A stretch of 64,000 nt of DNA from an uncultured Flavobacteriaceae bacterium (GTDB lineage: Bacteria; Bacteroidota; Bacteroidia; Flavobacteriales; Flavobacteriaceae). This document shows positions 35,392 through 43,894 of this stretch, piece after piece. Under the pieces are notes generated by a model. That model made no database searches. It saw nothing but the letters and a program-made list of their open reading frames with translations, and was not told where the DNA came from. The position numbers and the translations under genes are program-made. The first letter of the stretch is position 1; each line of letters starts with the position of its first letter. The stretch spans positions 124,001 through 188,000 of the forward strand of contig CANLWG010000001.1 of the NCBI GenBank assembly GCA_947494715.1, read 5' to 3'.

Positions 35392-35817
35392 ATGCATAAA
35401 AAATTGAAACCGATAAAACGTTACAATTTCTTCTACTGCTGTACGGCAGTTGTTGCTCTGCCCAATTAGGGGTAGGGACTGCCGATTGGAATACTTCTGC
35501 ACAGTTGGAGATGGTCTCCAAAGATAAGGGGATCCTGGTGCCATAGGTATCCCTGAAATCCGATAACGGATACCACTACTATTGCTAGCGGCAATGTGGA
35601 GAGCCTCTTGGTGTACAACACCGGCAAAGCGCCCGGCCTTTCCATCGGCTACCTTTATTGGAGTCGTGGAAAATGGTACAGGTTGGCGACGACGGACGGC
35701 CTTAGGATCGATGGGTCGAACGTTACCTCGACCAACGGTTCCATAACGGGCGTGGCGCCGGATGCCGCTCTGGCGGCGATGGACCAGAGGTTCGTGTGGA
35801 TGAGACATCCCTGGTAG
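35392..35817 (+). pseudogene. frameshifted N-terminal remnant of a large surface-protein gene
   Basis: Read across frames, this segment gives signal-peptide-like MHKKLKPIKRYNF then LLLLYGSCCSAQ, followed by LGVGTADWNTSAQLEMVS and KDKGILVP. After a stop and another frame change it continues DTTTIASGNVESLLVYNTGK, then GYLYWSRGKWYRL. This is the start of the flavobacterial family in which an Ala-Gln signal peptide precedes VGIGTxxPxxSAxLEV...KGxLxPR, usually leading very large repeat proteins. At least two frameshifts and an in-frame TAG break it, and it stops at 35817 without the long body. The 3' part looks richer in G+C than its surroundings. Confidence 0.75.
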
Positions 35818-36385
35818 AGGCGATTCGAGTTCCTTTCCAGGCACCGGGGAGTGACAATACCTAGATTTTTTTAGACACGTTTTGAATATATATCTTGGGA
35901 TATAGGTAAAATTGGGAACTGAAAAAAACAGGGAACAATTTGGATGATATTGTCTATGGCGATACAATTTTTACCTACACTAGATTATTGGGAGAAGGTT
36001 GCTTTATAGATGAGACTTTCTCCAGACTCTACTTCTTCATTCTCAACTGGAGCTAAATTTTTCATTGCAACAATATAAATCTTACTTTTTAGTGTAACGT
36101 ATAGGAAGTTCCAAAGTCTTTAATAATGAAGAAGATATCCATGTTTTTCATAATCAAAAAATCACCTTACCTAAAAACTGTAAAGTTTTTTGACGGTACT
36201 TGTCCAGTAATTTTACAATGAAAGGATCAAAATAACTAGGCATCGAATGTAATTATTTGATTTTGAATATTTTATGGATTTGGCACGGATTTCGGTTCCA
36301 ATTTTTTTGAACAATTGTTTTTCAATAAATACTTAATACTCATACGTAGCGAGCCTCTACCGTATAGCATCAAAACGTATAGATC
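35818..36385. other. non-coding region after the pseudogene
   Basis: About 570 bases with no intact gene. On the minus strand a short open stretch (35985-36119) reads MKNLAPVENEEVESGESLIY and then KATFSQ before its stop. It looks protein-like but I do not recognise it, and it may be another gene fragment. The last 50 bases precede the permease gene and include the motif ATACGTAGCG. Confidence 0.45.
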
Positions 36386-38761
36386 ATGTTAAAGAATTAT
36401 TTTAAAATTGCCTGGAGGAACATCCGTAGGAACAGGGTATTTTCTTTTCTGAATATAGCAGGCTTGGCTACGGGCCTTCTTTGCAGTTTGCTTATCTTCC
36501 TTTGGGTATCAGACGAATTGGCGATGGACAGGTACCATGAAAACTCGGAAAAGCTGTATGCGGTTTATGAAAGGGTTTTTTTTGATGGCAAGATAGATGG
36601 GTATTATTATACACCTGCCCATTTGTATCGCGAGCTAAAGCTGAAATTTCCAGAGGTCGAAAAAGCCAGCCCGACTATATTCCCGTTAGTGAAAAACTTT
36701 GCCAATGGCGATAAGGTATTCAAGCAAACGGGAAACTATGTGAGCCCGGACTATTTCAACATGTTTTCCTATAGGTTTGTCGAGGGAAGTGCTGAAACGG
36801 CTATGACCGGCCCAAATGATATCGCCATTTCCAAGGAGATGGCGGAACTGTTCTTTGGCAGTGCCGAAAATGCCATGGGTAAGGCTATCACTTACGAAAA
36901 CTCCGATAAATTCCAGGTGTCCGCGGTATTCGAGGAAGCCGGTCCAAGTACTATGGAAAAGAACGATTTCTATCTACACTGGGACGTATTTTGTAAAGAA
37001 AGTACCTGGACGGAGGATTGGACCAACAACGGCCCAAATACTTTTATTCAGCTTGCCGACCATGCGGATGCCGGTACCTTAGAACCGAAGATCAAGAATT
37101 TTTTAAGGGACTACAATCGAAATATCGGGGAGAACTTCGATATAGAACTATATATGCAACTCTATGGAGATAAGTATCTGCATTCTAACTTTGAGAATGG
37201 ACGAATTACGGGAGGAAAGATTGAAAATGTTCGGATCTTTGGGTTTATAGCGTTTTTCATTCTTTTGATAGCGTGTATCAATTTTATGAACCTTGCCTCG
37301 GCGGGCTCGTTGAAACGTTCCAAGGAAATAGGGATACGAAAAGTGTTGGGCGCCAAAAAGGGCGGTCTGGTATACCAGTTTTTAGGGGAGGCCATCTTGC
37401 TCTCCTTGATAAGCACAATCTTTGCACTTCTTTTATTGGCCTTAGTGCTCCCCGTATTCAACCAACTGGCGGAAAAGGATCTGAGCCTATTTGATCTGAA
37501 CGGATTCGCCTGGGCGGGTATACTCGGTATAGCCCTGCTCACAGGTCTTATATCGGGAAGCTATCCTGCATTCATGCTTTCTTCTTTTAATATTATAAGC
37601 ATATTCAGAAAGAAAATACAGGCGGATTCCAAGTCCCAGTGGATACGCCAAGGTCTGGTGGTGTTTCAATTCTCCCTTTCGATTATTTTGATCTGTGGTA
37701 TGATCATCACTTCACGGCAGGTCGATTACATCCAAAACAAAAACCTTGGTTTTGACCGGCAAAATCTTTTAACGTTTCCATTGGAGGGAGACCTGATAGG
37801 GAGTTTTCAGACTTTTAAAGATCGCGCCCTGCAATTTCCCGGGGTAGAGTCCTTGACGGCCACTTACGAATCACCATTGGAAATCGGCGGCAACACGTTC
37901 GAGGTGGTATGGCAGGGCAAGGAAGAAGATAACATGACATTATTTACCACCTTTCCCGCTTCAGGGGATTTCCTAAAGACCTGGGGTTGCGAGATTATCG
38001 AAGGCCGGGATTTCAGGGACAGGGATTCCGATACTATTGAATTTATCCTCAATGAGACCGCGGTCAAGGTCATGGGACTAGAAGACCCCATAGGCAAGCC
38101 GTTAAGCCAATGGGGAATGCATGGCCCCATAGTGGGTGTGGTAAAAGATTTCCATTATAAATCCATGAAGGAATCCATTGGGCCCTTGGTACTGCGAAAT
38201 ACCGGAAATGCTGGAACTGCCTGGCTTGGGACGGTCCTGGTCAAGATCGACCCGAATAATGTAAGACAGACCATTGCCTCGTTGGAGTCCCTTCATGGAG
38301 AACTGAACCCTGCTTTTCCCTTCCAATACAGTTTTACGGATGAACAATACAACGAGCTGTACAAAAGCGAGAACATGTTCTTTACCCTTTCCCAATATTT
38401 TTCCATCCTAGCCATCTTTATTTCCTGTTTGGGCCTATTTGGCCTAGTAATGTTCACCGCTCAGCAAAAGGTGAAGGAAATAGGCATTCGCAAAGTGTTG
38501 GGAGCCTCGGTTATGGGTATTACGAAATTGTTGGCAAAGGACTTCTTAAAATTGGTTTTGCTGTCCATTGCGATCGGGAGCCCTATAGTTTGGTACTTAA
38601 TGGATAAATGGCTGACAAATTATGAATATCGAATCGAGATTCCATGGTGGGCATTCGCAGCTGCCGGAGTATTGGCAGTTGGTATTGCCTTGTTTACCTT
38701 GAGTTTTGAATCTATAAAGGCCGCAAACGCGAATCCTGTAAAGAGCCTGCAGGCAGAATAA
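36386..38761 (+). CDS. ABC transporter permease, MacB/FtsX type
   Basis: 791-residue inner-membrane permease with the Bacteroidota double-FtsX layout. MLKNYFKIAWRNIRRNR and a first membrane helix (about 20-42) come first, then a periplasmic MacB_PCD domain. FtsX helices follow at about 285-440 with SLKRSKEIGIRKVLGAKKG. A second periplasmic domain and a second FtsX block come next, with KVKEIGIRKVLGAS at about 700. The two EIGIRKVLGA coupling motifs should dock an ATPase, but no ABC ATPase gene is adjacent. Substrate is unknown; peptide or toxin efflux is typical of the family. Confidence 0.9.
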   Translation: MLKNYFKIAWRNIRRNRVFSFLNIAGLATGLLCSLLIFLWVSDELAMDRYHENSEKLYAVYERVFFDGKIDGYYYTPAHLYRELKLKFPEVEKASPTIFPLVKNFANGDKVFKQTGNYVSPDYFNMFSYRFVEGSAETAMTGPNDIAISKEMAELFFGSAENAMGKAITYENSDKFQVSAVFEEAGPSTMEKNDFYLHWDVFCKESTWTEDWTNNGPNTFIQLADHADAGTLEPKIKNFLRDYNRNIGENFDIELYMQLYGDKYLHSNFENGRITGGKIENVRIFGFIAFFILLIACINFMNLASAGSLKRSKEIGIRKVLGAKKGGLVYQFLGEAILLSLISTIFALLLLALVLPVFNQLAEKDLSLFDLNGFAWAGILGIALLTGLISGSYPAFMLSSFNIISIFRKKIQADSKSQWIRQGLVVFQFSLSIILICGMIITSRQVDYIQNKNLGFDRQNLLTFPLEGDLIGSFQTFKDRALQFPGVESLTATYESPLEIGGNTFEVVWQGKEEDNMTLFTTFPASGDFLKTWGCEIIEGRDFRDRDSDTIEFILNETAVKVMGLEDPIGKPLSQWGMHGPIVGVVKDFHYKSMKESIGPLVLRNTGNAGTAWLGTVLVKIDPNNVRQTIASLESLHGELNPAFPFQYSFTDEQYNELYKSENMFFTLSQYFSILAIFISCLGLFGLVMFTAQQKVKEIGIRKVLGASVMGITKLLAKDFLKLVLLSIAIGSPIVWYLMDKWLTNYEYRIEIPWWAFAAAGVLAVGIALFTLSFESIKAANANPVKSLQAE

Positions 38762-38861
38762 CATTATTAATGGCAAGCTTTAAGAAAGAGATAGTGGCAC
38801 TCGACCAATGCAAATCCTATGGATGGGCTATGGGATGAATAGGCTTCCCCAAATACTAAAA

Positions 38862-39191
38862 ATGATCAAGGAAAGATTAAAAAAATTAAGGTTGCAGAAT
38901 AATTTGACCCAAATTACCCTTGGGAAAATTTCAGGGGTATCCAACGTACAGATTGGCAGATATGAAAATGGACTGTCCAAACCTAGACCGGAAACGTTGG
39001 CCAAACTGGCAAAAGTACTCGGGGTAGATCCAGGGTATTTTACGGATGAAAACAAATTCGAGGACAACACCCATCTCGAAGAACATATAGAAAGACTGAA
39101 ACAGGTAATTAAAACTGATGATGATCAAAGAACATTGATAGCCCTTATCGATGTCCTTTACCATAAAAATAGGGCTAAATCCTTGTGTTGA
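38862..39191 (+). CDS. XRE-family helix-turn-helix regulator
   Basis: Small DNA-binding protein of 109 residues. The HTH_XRE domain occupies about residues 1-62 (IKERLKKLRLQNNLTQITLG, then NVQIGRYENGLSKPRPETLA). The C-terminal part is Glu- and Lys-rich and probably forms a dimerising helix (EEHIERLKQVIK). ATG 38862 is preferred to 38808 because it places the first HTH helix at the N-terminus as usual. It follows the permease by 100 bases. Targets are unknown. Confidence 0.85.
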   Translation: MIKERLKKLRLQNNLTQITLGKISGVSNVQIGRYENGLSKPRPETLAKLAKVLGVDPGYFTDENKFEDNTHLEEHIERLKQVIKTDDDQRTLIALIDVLYHKNRAKSLC

Positions 39192-39357
39192 TCCTAAGAA
39201 ACAAAGATTTGGTGGATCTAGGAAAACTAATCTATTTAATGACCCATCTTTCCGGAATAGTTTAAATCAATAAAAATTTCCTATTGCAATTTGGAAAGTA
39301 CCGATATGAATACTGTATGTATTTGTTCAATCTATCCATACTTTAAAGAGAAATCCC

Positions 39358-39365
39358 TATTTTTG
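39358..39365 (+). promoter_or_regulatory. -7 box TATTTTTG upstream of pyrR
   Basis: TATTTTTG matches the -7 consensus, 28 bases before the pyrR ATG. No TTTG at the standard distance was found. Confidence 0.5.
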
Positions 39366-39393
39366 TCCTTCCAAGGGTAGATGGTCTAATTAC

Positions 39394-39933
39394 ATGAGCC
39401 AAAAAGTACTACTTTCCTCAAAAGAAATCAATATCATTCTCCATCGTTTGGCTTGCCAACTTCTTGAAAATCATATGGATTTTAAGGATACTGTTCTAAT
39501 TGGCCTTCAGCCTAGGGGCATTTTTGTTGCCCAAAGACTAAAAAAAATACTCCAATTGGAATATGGCGTAAAGGAGATAAATCTCGGTTTGTTGGACATC
39601 ACCTTCTATCGGGATGATTTTAGAAGGGGGGACAAGCCATTGGAAGCCAACACCACCAAAATAGATTTCCTAGTTGAAGACAAGAAAGTAGTTTTTATAG
39701 ATGACGTGCTATATACAGGGAGAAGTATAAGGGCGGCACTTACCGCAATTCAATCCTTTGGCCGGCCCCAGGAGATCGAACTGCTTACACTTATTGATCG
39801 TCGTTTTAGTCGGCACTTGCCCATACAGCCCAATTATAGGGGTAGGCAAGTAGATGCTATAAATGATGAGAAGGTAAAGGTAATGTGGGAGGAAAATGAC
39901 GGAGAGGACGTAATTTATTTGATAAACAAATAA
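39394..39933 (+). CDS. pyrR: PyrR bifunctional regulator / uracil phosphoribosyltransferase
   Basis: 179 residues with the PRTase fold. The PRPP-binding loop VVFIDDVLYTGRSIRAAL is intact, and LIDRRFSRHLPIQPNYRGRQ is typical of PyrR. In Bacillus it binds pyr mRNA to attenuate transcription. No attenuator structure was evident in the 200-base leader, so here it may work mainly as an enzyme. It starts an operon with pyrB, two bases downstream. Confidence 0.93.
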   Translation: MSQKVLLSSKEINIILHRLACQLLENHMDFKDTVLIGLQPRGIFVAQRLKKILQLEYGVKEINLGLLDITFYRDDFRRGDKPLEANTTKIDFLVEDKKVVFIDDVLYTGRSIRAALTAIQSFGRPQEIELLTLIDRRFSRHLPIQPNYRGRQVDAINDEKVKVMWEENDGEDVIYLINK

Positions 39934-39935
39934 GA

Positions 39936-40865
39936 ATGAGTGAATTAAGTGTAAGACACTTATTAGGAATAAAATATCTGGGAGAGAAGGATATTCAACT
40001 CATTTTTGAGACTGCCGACCATTTTAAGGAGGTCATAAACCGATCGATCAAAAAAGTACCCTCGCTTAGGGATATAACCATAGCCAATATTTTCTTTGAA
40101 AACAGTACGCGTACAAAATTGTCCTTTGAGCTTGCTGAAAAACGACTTTCCGCCGATGTCATTAATTTTTCAGCAGGACAATCTTCCGTAAAAAAAGGTG
40201 AAACCTTGATTGATACCGTAAATAATATCCTCTCTATGAAGGTGGATATGGTAGTGATGCGTCATCCCAATCCGGGAGCGGGAATCTTTTTGGCCAAGCA
40301 TGTCAATGCGGCAATTATCAATGCAGGTGACGGGGCACATGAGCATCCGACCCAGGCCCTTTTGGATTCGTACTCCATTCGAGAAAAACTCGGCGATGTG
40401 GCGGATAAAAAAGTGGTTATTGTAGGAGATATTTTGCACTCCAGGGTGGCCTTGTCCAATATATTCGCCTTAAAGCTTCAAGGGGCCGAAGTAAAAGTAT
40501 GTGGTCCGCGCACCTTATTACCAAAACATGTAGAATCTTTAGGAGTAGGGGTGGAGACCGATTTGCAAAAAGCCCTAAATTGGTGCGATGTGGCCAATAT
40601 GCTGCGTATTCAGAATGAACGATTGGATATTAACTATTTTCCTACCACTAGGGAATACACCCAGCAGTATGGGGTAAACAGGAAGTTGTTGGATAGTCTG
40701 GACAAAGAAATTGTAATTATGCATCCTGGGCCTATCAATAGAGGCGTGGAGATAACCAGTGATGTAGCTGATTCCAAACAATCCATCATATTGAACCAGG
40801 TAGAGAATGGTGTAGCCATACGTATGGCTGTTATTTATTTGCTGGCCTCCAAAATAAAACAGTAA
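39936..40865 (+). CDS. pyrB: aspartate carbamoyltransferase catalytic chain
   Basis: Makes N-carbamoyl-L-aspartate from carbamoyl phosphate and aspartate in pyrimidine synthesis. The 309-residue protein has the carbamoyl phosphate motif FENSTRTKLSFELAEKRL, then GDGAHEHPTQALLDSY and MHPGPINRGVEI. No pyrI regulatory subunit gene is adjacent, so it is probably unregulated or a simple trimer. The gene is two bases after pyrR and three bases before the next gene. Confidence 0.96.
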   Translation: MSELSVRHLLGIKYLGEKDIQLIFETADHFKEVINRSIKKVPSLRDITIANIFFENSTRTKLSFELAEKRLSADVINFSAGQSSVKKGETLIDTVNNILSMKVDMVVMRHPNPGAGIFLAKHVNAAIINAGDGAHEHPTQALLDSYSIREKLGDVADKKVVIVGDILHSRVALSNIFALKLQGAEVKVCGPRTLLPKHVESLGVGVETDLQKALNWCDVANMLRIQNERLDINYFPTTREYTQQYGVNRKLLDSLDKEIVIMHPGPINRGVEITSDVADSKQSIILNQVENGVAIRMAVIYLLASKIKQ

Positions 40866-40868
40866 ACC

Positions 40869-41201
40869 ATGATTTTTGATAGGGAAGGGAATACAACCTT
40901 GGTATATCAGGAAAACATCTCCCTGAAACAGTTTTTGGAAAATTTGAACAGATCTTATCAAAAGATCAAAAATGATAATATTATAATCAATCTTTTTTCA
41001 TTTTCGGAATTAAATTCTGGGGACATTTTAGAATTTTCGAATCTTTCCAATATGCATAGAGCGTCCAAAAAATCCTTTGTATTGGTAACGGACAAAGTTT
41101 CGTATGACCAAGTACCAGATGAAATCTGTCTAGTACCATCCCTTCAAGAAGCACATGATATTATTGAAATGGAAGAAATTGAAAGAGATTTGGATTTATG
41201 A
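40869..41201 (+). CDS. small protein between pyrB and rnz, possibly STAS-like
   Basis: 110 residues, cytoplasmic, not assigned with certainty. Alternating strands and helices (NIIINLFSFSELNSGDILEF, SKKSFVLVTDKV) and an acidic C-terminus (IIEMEEIERDLDL) give an overall look like a STAS or anti-anti-sigma fold. Conservation of that fold is only my impression. Tight spacing to pyrB suggests cotranscription with pyrRB. Confidence 0.65.
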   Translation: MIFDREGNTTLVYQENISLKQFLENLNRSYQKIKNDNIIINLFSFSELNSGDILEFSNLSNMHRASKKSFVLVTDKVSYDQVPDEICLVPSLQEAHDIIEMEEIERDLDL

Positions 41202-41202
41202 T

Positions 41203-41663
41203 TAATTAAAAATTAAAAATTGAAAATTGAAAATTGAAAAGGGAAAATGTAATAGCAACCAAAAGTTTTCAATTTGCAGTGAAAGTGGTTACGTTGGCAA
41301 AAAAAATTCAAAATAACCATAAAGAATATATATTAACAAAGCAATTGATTAGGTCAGGAACCTCGATTGGTGCTATGGTAAGAGAGGCGGAACATGCTGA
41401 GAGTAAAAAAGATTTCATTTATAAAATGTCAATTGGTTTGAAGGAAGCCAATGAAACAAGATATTGGTCGGAGTTGTTGTATGCATGTGATTATCTATTA
41501 GATGTTGATTATCATGAAGTAAATAATGATATCGTTCAAATTATCAAACTCCTTGCATCTATAGTGAAATCATCAAAAATGAGCAATTAGTATGGATAAC
41601 ATTAATTGTGTTCTCACCCTTAAACCAAATAGATTCATTTTTTCATTTTCAATTTTCAATTGG
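41203..41663. repeat. inverted AT-rich repeats flanking the four-helix-bundle gene
   Basis: The left flank has AATTAAAAATTGAAAATTGA followed by AAATTGAAAA (about 41203-41240). The right flank has TTTTCATTTTCAATTTTCAA (about 41639-41659). They are inverted copies enclosing a single gene. This arrangement looks like an inserted cassette. No target-site duplication could be defined because of the low complexity. Confidence 0.6.
41234..41590 (+). CDS. four-helix-bundle protein (23S rRNA intervening-sequence protein family)
   Basis: 118 residues: SFQFAVKVVTLAKKIQ, then LTKQLIRSGTSIGAMVREAE, then KMSIGLKEANETRYWSELL. These are classic for the S23/IVP four-helix-bundle family of unknown function, often found inside rRNA intervening sequences or as scattered cassettes. 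The start is TTG at 41234, inside the left inverted repeat; a stop codon lies just before it and no ATG fits. It separates the pyrB-linked gene from rnz. Confidence 0.85.
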   Translation: MKRENVIATKSFQFAVKVVTLAKKIQNNHKEYILTKQLIRSGTSIGAMVREAEHAESKKDFIYKMSIGLKEANETRYWSELLYACDYLLDVDYHEVNNDIVQIIKLLASIVKSSKMSN

Positions 41664-41665
41664 TA

Positions 41666-42571
41666 ATGAAACTTTCAATTTTAGGTTGCTACGCTGCTAC
41701 TCCAAGAACACTCACCAACCCTACCTCACAAGTATTGGAAATCAGAAACCATATGTTCCTGATAGATTGTGGTGAAGGGACCCAGGTGCAATTGAGAAAG
41801 AATAGGATAAAATTCTCAAGGATCAACCATATATTTATCTCCCACTTACATGGAGACCATTTTTTTGGACTTCCAGGATTAATTTCAACTTTTCGGCTTT
41901 TGGGAAGGGAAAAGGAAATGCATATCTACGGTCCAAAAGGAATAAAAGAAGCAATTACCTTGTTGTTGAAGCTAGGAGATTCATGGACCAATTACGTCTT
42001 GATTTTCCATGAGATTACCTCCAAAGAACCCGCAATAGTATTTGAAGATGATAAGGTTATGGTAGAAACAATTCCCTTGAATCATCGGGTTTACACCAAT
42101 GGTTTTCTATTTAAGGAGAAACCCTTAGAACGAAAATTGAATATTGAAACCGTATCAGCGTATAAAATCGACAGGGCGCATTTTCGAAATATTAAAAAGG
42201 GCGAGGATGTGCTGCTGGATGATGGCCGGACTATTCCTAATAGGGAACTCACGCTAGATCCACCAAAACCTCTGAGCTATGCGTATTGTAGTGATACCCA
42301 ATTTAAACCGGATATAGCCAAACAGATAATGGGTGTAGACATTTTGTATCATGAAGCTACTTTTTTGGAAACGGAAAAGCACTTGTCCGCTAAAACAAAA
42401 CATGCTACCGCTAAAGAAGCGGCAACCATTGCGAAGATGGCCAAGGTGGGCAAACTTATTTTGGGACATTACTCCACACGGTACCGATCCATTGATCTCT
42501 TTAAGGGAGAGGCCAAAGAGATTTTTGAAAATGTAGAATTAGCGGATGATGGGAAAACATTTAAATTTTGA
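41666..42571 (+). CDS. rnz: ribonuclease Z
   Basis: Metallo-beta-lactamase-fold endonuclease that matures tRNA 3' ends. The 301-residue enzyme has the metal motif SHLHGDHFFGLPGL near residue 60, LIDCGEGTQVQL before it, and later AYCSDTQ, LYHEATF and LGHYSTRY with the remaining ligands. The ATG at 41666 is chosen over the TTG at 41660, which lies in the right inverted repeat. It is probably of ancestral linkage to the pyrRB cluster. Confidence 0.95.
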   Translation: MKLSILGCYAATPRTLTNPTSQVLEIRNHMFLIDCGEGTQVQLRKNRIKFSRINHIFISHLHGDHFFGLPGLISTFRLLGREKEMHIYGPKGIKEAITLLLKLGDSWTNYVLIFHEITSKEPAIVFEDDKVMVETIPLNHRVYTNGFLFKEKPLERKLNIETVSAYKIDRAHFRNIKKGEDVLLDDGRTIPNRELTLDPPKPLSYAYCSDTQFKPDIAKQIMGVDILYHEATFLETEKHLSAKTKHATAKEAATIAKMAKVGKLILGHYSTRYRSIDLFKGEAKEIFENVELADDGKTFKF

Positions 42572-42688
42572 GTTCTATTTTCAGCTACCTATTTCTCTAA
42601 CCTTTTTATTTGAAATGTACCGATTCATCTTTTCAGAGTCCCGTCTTTTTAAGAACTTTGCCTATCTTGTTTTTTTGACAATAACGAA

Positions 42689-43336
42689 ATGCAAAACGAT
42701 TTAGGGAATTATAGGAAATCATACGAAAAAAGTGCCTTGACTGAGGATAATATCTCGGATAATCCCATGGAACTCTTTCAAAAATGGTTTTATGAGGTTG
42801 AGGCTTCGGAAGGGATCGATGAGCCCAACGCGATGACTGTTTCCACCTTAGGCTTGGATGGATTTCCTAAAAACAGGATAGTTCTCCTTAAAAAATATAC
42901 CTATGAAGGGTTTATTTTTTATACGAATTATGAAAGCGAAAAAGGCAAGTCGATTGCCAAGAACTCCAATGTATGTCTTTCATTTTTTTGGCCTATTATG
43001 GAGCGGCAGGTCATTGTAAAAGGAAATGCGGAGAAAATTGCCGAAAATCTATCCGACGGGTATTTTGAATCCAGACCGGAGGGCAGTAAATTGGGAGCAA
43101 TACTATCCGATCAAAGCAGCGTTATTCCTTCCCGGGAGTTCTTGGAAGTAAAGTTAAAGGAACTTGAGAAAGAATACTCAGGAAAGGATATTGAACGGCC
43201 CGATTATTGGGGGGGGTATATTGTAAAGCCTTTATCCATTGAATTTTGGCAGGGTAGACCCAACCGTTTGCATGATCGTATCCGTTATACCCTTCAAGAA
43301 GATTTTAACTGGAAGATAGAACGGTTGGCACCCTAA
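42689..43336 (+). CDS. pdxH: pyridoxamine 5'-phosphate oxidase
   Basis: FMN enzyme converting pyridoxine or pyridoxamine 5'-phosphate to pyridoxal 5'-phosphate. The 215-residue protein shows EPNAMTVSTLGLDGFPKNRI, NYESEKGKSIAKN, the WGGYIVKP block and the terminal IERLAP, all typical. It is a single gene with no other PLP genes nearby. FMN would be bound at the dimer interface. Confidence 0.95.
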   Translation: MQNDLGNYRKSYEKSALTEDNISDNPMELFQKWFYEVEASEGIDEPNAMTVSTLGLDGFPKNRIVLLKKYTYEGFIFYTNYESEKGKSIAKNSNVCLSFFWPIMERQVIVKGNAEKIAENLSDGYFESRPEGSKLGAILSDQSSVIPSREFLEVKLKELEKEYSGKDIERPDYWGGYIVKPLSIEFWQGRPNRLHDRIRYTLQEDFNWKIERLAP

Positions 43337-43405
43337 GATTTTAGTCTATTGGGCTCTTTTGATTTCGGTATTGACACCTTTAAATTCATATTAAGTTTAC
43401 GTTAA

Positions 43406-43894
43406 ATGAAGACACTTGTATTGGTAAGGCATGGTAAATCTTCTTGGGAATATTCAGTAGATGATAAAGATCGGCCACTTAACGAAAGAGGAATAAATGA
43501 TGGTCATTTGGTGAGTCCCGTATTCCATTCCCGGAATATTGAAATTGATGCCGTTTTTTCAAGTCCTGCTAATAGGGCACTTCATACCTGCTTAATTTTT
43601 CTAAGACAGTTGAACTTTCCATTCGGCAAATTTGAGCTATCCGATATGTTGTATGATTTTTCAGGAGATAGCGTGCTTGAGTTTGTTCGAGGCTTGGACA
43701 ACAATTTAAAAACAGTAATGATTTTTGGACATAACCATGCCTTTACGCATATTGCCAATTCTTTGGGAAATAGCTATATTGACAATGTGCCTACCAGCGG
43801 ATTGGTCCATTTGGAATTTCAGACCCACCAATGGGCTTCCGTGGAAAAAGGGACCACAGTACAGACCATTTTTCCAAAACATCTTAAAGAATGA
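43406..43894 (+). CDS. sixA: SixA-type phosphohistidine phosphatase
   Basis: Histidine phosphatase superfamily enzyme of 162 residues. The catalytic LVRHGKSSW is at residues 5-13 and the second His is in FGHNHAFTH. SixA removes phosphate from histidine on phosphotransfer proteins in E. coli, but the target here is unknown. It overlaps ppk1 by four bases (ATGA), so the two are translationally coupled, which may link it to polyphosphate metabolism. Confidence 0.88.
   Translation: MKTLVLVRHGKSSWEYSVDDKDRPLNERGINDGHLVSPVFHSRNIEIDAVFSSPANRALHTCLIFLRQLNFPFGKFELSDMLYDFSGDSVLEFVRGLDNNLKTVMIFGHNHAFTHIANSLGNSYIDNVPTSGLVHLEFQTHQWASVEKGTTVQTIFPKHLKE

Noticed and set aside
35383-35967. A 194-residue open frame on the minus strand across the pseudogene
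   Set aside because: The plus strand shows recognisable family motifs in shifting frames, so the minus-strand frame is an antisense by-product. Its composition (rich in His, Arg, Pro) is unlike real proteins here.
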